Below are positions 62,871 through 64,000 of a DNA stretch of 64,000 nt, one piece after another (within the stretch, counting starts at the first letter, position 1; every line of letters starts with the position of its first letter). Source of the DNA: Wocania ichthyoenteri Th78 (lineage in GTDB: Bacteria > Bacteroidota > Bacteroidia > Flavobacteriales > Flavobacteriaceae); the NCBI RefSeq assembly GCF_000789235.1, contig NZ_KN525716.1, forward strand, positions 2,005,169-2,069,168, read 5' to 3'. Below the pieces are notes generated by a model, which did no database searches, was not told where the DNA came from, and was given only the letters and a program-made list of their open reading frames with translations. Both the position numbers and the translations under genes were made by a program.

Positions 62871-63629
62871 ATGAAGAACATAATATACATTTTAGCATTT
62901 TTATTTAGCACTGTAGTTTTTCCTCAAAACGAAATGCTTTTCGAGCAAGCAAACACTTTATATAATCAAGGAAAATATGCTGAAGCTATAGATAAGTATA
63001 CAGCTATTTTAGATACAGGAAATCATTCTACAGAATTGTATTTTAATCTAGCCAATGCACATTATAAATTAAATAATATAGCACCAAGCATTTACTTTTA
63101 CGAAAAAGCATTACAATTATCTCCAAATGATAAAGAGATAAAAAGCAATATGGCATTTGCGAAAAACATGACTATTGATGCTATTGATGTTATTCCAGAA
63201 ACAGGATTATCTAAATTGATTAAAAACATTACTAATATGATGAGTTTTGATGCTTGGGCAAAAACTGCTGTTGCTTTTGTATTGTGTTTTGTCATATTAT
63301 TTTTAATTTATTATTTTGCTTATTCAACTATAAATAAACGACTCGCTTTTATAGGCAGTTTAATAAGTTTGCTATTATTATGTGTTTCTTTGGGCTTAGC
63401 ATTTCGTAAATTTAGCATTGATAAACAAAATAAACCAGCTATTGTTTTTGCCCAAGAAAGCAAAGTAAAGAGTGAGCCAAATTACAGAAGCGAAGAGTCT
63501 TTTCGATTACATGAAGGCACGAAAGTTCAAGTACTGGATACAGTAAATAGTTGGAAAAAAATAAAACTAACAGATGGTAAAACAGGATGGGTGAATTCTG
63601 ACGACATTAAATTGTTATACAATTTTTAA
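62871..63629 (+). CDS. batE: BatE, TPR and SH3 membrane protein
   Basis: A 252-residue protein with signal peptide (MKNIIYILAFLFSTVVFPQ), two or three TPR motifs, two membrane helices (about residues 137-187) and a C-terminal bacterial SH3-like domain (FRLHEGTKVQVLDTVNSWKKI). It closes the bat operon, starting 1 bp after the batD stop. Confidence 0.9.
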   Translation: MKNIIYILAFLFSTVVFPQNEMLFEQANTLYNQGKYAEAIDKYTAILDTGNHSTELYFNLANAHYKLNNIAPSIYFYEKALQLSPNDKEIKSNMAFAKNMTIDAIDVIPETGLSKLIKNITNMMSFDAWAKTAVAFVLCFVILFLIYYFAYSTINKRLAFIGSLISLLLLCVSLGLAFRKFSIDKQNKPAIVFAQESKVKSEPNYRSEESFRLHEGTKVQVLDTVNSWKKIKLTDGKTGWVNSDDIKLLYNF

Positions 63630-63659
63630 TATATATTAAACAAAACAGATTAAAAATAT

Positions 63660-63667
63660 TATATTTG
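63660..63667 (+). promoter_or_regulatory. -7 promoter box of the small 94-aa gene
   Basis: TATATTTG, an exact TAnnTTTG match, 22 bp upstream of the ATG at 63690. It shows that this gene is transcribed apart from the bat operon. Confidence 0.55.
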
Positions 63668-63689
63668 CCCGCATAAAACGATAAAGTAA

Positions 63690-63974
63690 ATGTCAAAAAA
63701 AAGAGTATCTATATTTTTTTCAGTAATCTTTTTACTGTTTATAGCTGCGCCAACTGTTATATTAATGGTTGATGATACAATTGATGTTTCTATAATTTTC
63801 TCTACTTCTGAAGAAGAAGAAAAGGGGTTTAAAATTGCATTTTCAAATGAAAAAGCTAATGAATCAGATTTAGCTTTAACTTTCACTGAAAATAACTTAG
63901 GATATTTTTTTAAAAATTATCCTAAACCACACTTAAACCTTATTTTCCCACCTCCCGAACAAAACATATTATAA
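63690..63974 (+). CDS. Small single-span envelope protein
   Basis: A 94-residue protein. The N-terminal helix (FFSVIFLLFIAAPTVILMV) is either a signal anchor or an uncleaved signal, followed by an acidic SEEEEKGFKIAF region and a proline-rich end. No family is recognised. It has its own -7 box and is the last gene in the window; nothing is readable in the final 26 bp. Confidence 0.6.
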   Translation: MSKKRVSIFFSVIFLLFIAAPTVILMVDDTIDVSIIFSTSEEEEKGFKIAFSNEKANESDLALTFTENNLGYFFKNYPKPHLNLIFPPPEQNIL

Positions 63975-64000
63975 GTCGGTTTTTTTGGCTATTAAGTTAG

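Overview
The window is a chromosomal segment of a Flavobacteriaceae-like member of the Bacteroidota. Evidence: AT-rich DNA, a type B (gliding-type) type IX secretion C-terminal domain, an IPExxxVDY-family gene next to pyk, a full moxR-DUF58-batABCDE operon, OmpA with thrombospondin type-3 repeats, and repeated -7 promoter boxes of the Bacteroidota form TAnnTTTG (for example 18934, 22218, 30043, 34455, 42687, 63660 and, on the minus strand, 16817 and 29968).

Layout. 1-21.9 kb is mostly housekeeping: recJ (5' end outside the window), an MFS exporter, lpxH, a secreted type IX substrate, pbpC, a membrane nuclease, a CYTH protein, dinB, then pyk, rnc-fabF-acpP, purN, RNase H, a toxin-antitoxin pair, a PfkB kinase and a PurF-like amidotransferase. 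21.9-29.3 kb is accessory. Two tandem near-identical ~70-nt units, each ending in a terminator hairpin, look like small RNA genes (22017-22089 and 22230-22298). They are followed by an array of five units (22535-27697). Every unit starts with a different GTT-containing sequence, and the reverse complement of that sequence recurs at the start of an imperfect palindrome at the unit's 3' end. That is the signature of integron gene cassettes with attC sites, here without a visible integrase. The cassettes carry a secreted protein, a non-coding cassette, a lipoprotein, a DinB-like protein and a DUF2971-like protein. One IS3-family element has inserted into the last cassette and a second IS3 lies just downstream.

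29.3-54 kb returns to core genes: superoxide dismutase, AddA/AddB-like helicase-nucleases separated by kbl and an OmpA porin, a frameshifted alpha/beta hydrolase pseudogene, tRNA-Ala(GGC), a universal stress protein, GNAT, MATE, small membrane proteins, QueD, a giant alpha-2-macroglobulin lipoprotein (the usual partner of PBP1C, here about 35 kb away), an isoaspartyl peptidase, an ALDH7-type dehydrogenase, an AlbA_2 protein and an SDR. 54.3-63.6 kb is the aerotolerance-type Bat operon, in which MoxR, DUF58, two VWA proteins, TPR proteins and BatD form a membrane complex.

Several families of small dispersed repeats run through intergenic DNA. They include a structured element bounded by GTTAGGGATTG and GGTAACGCC (3 copies), a hairpin around GAGCGcAGtCGAA (3 copies), CCTGC-type palindromes (5 copies) and degenerate 7-bp tandem arrays inside the bat operon, two of them inside a coding region. 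The cassette array with non-canonical attC-like sites and the tandem small RNA units are the most novel-looking parts. All calls come from reading the sequence; no database search was possible.
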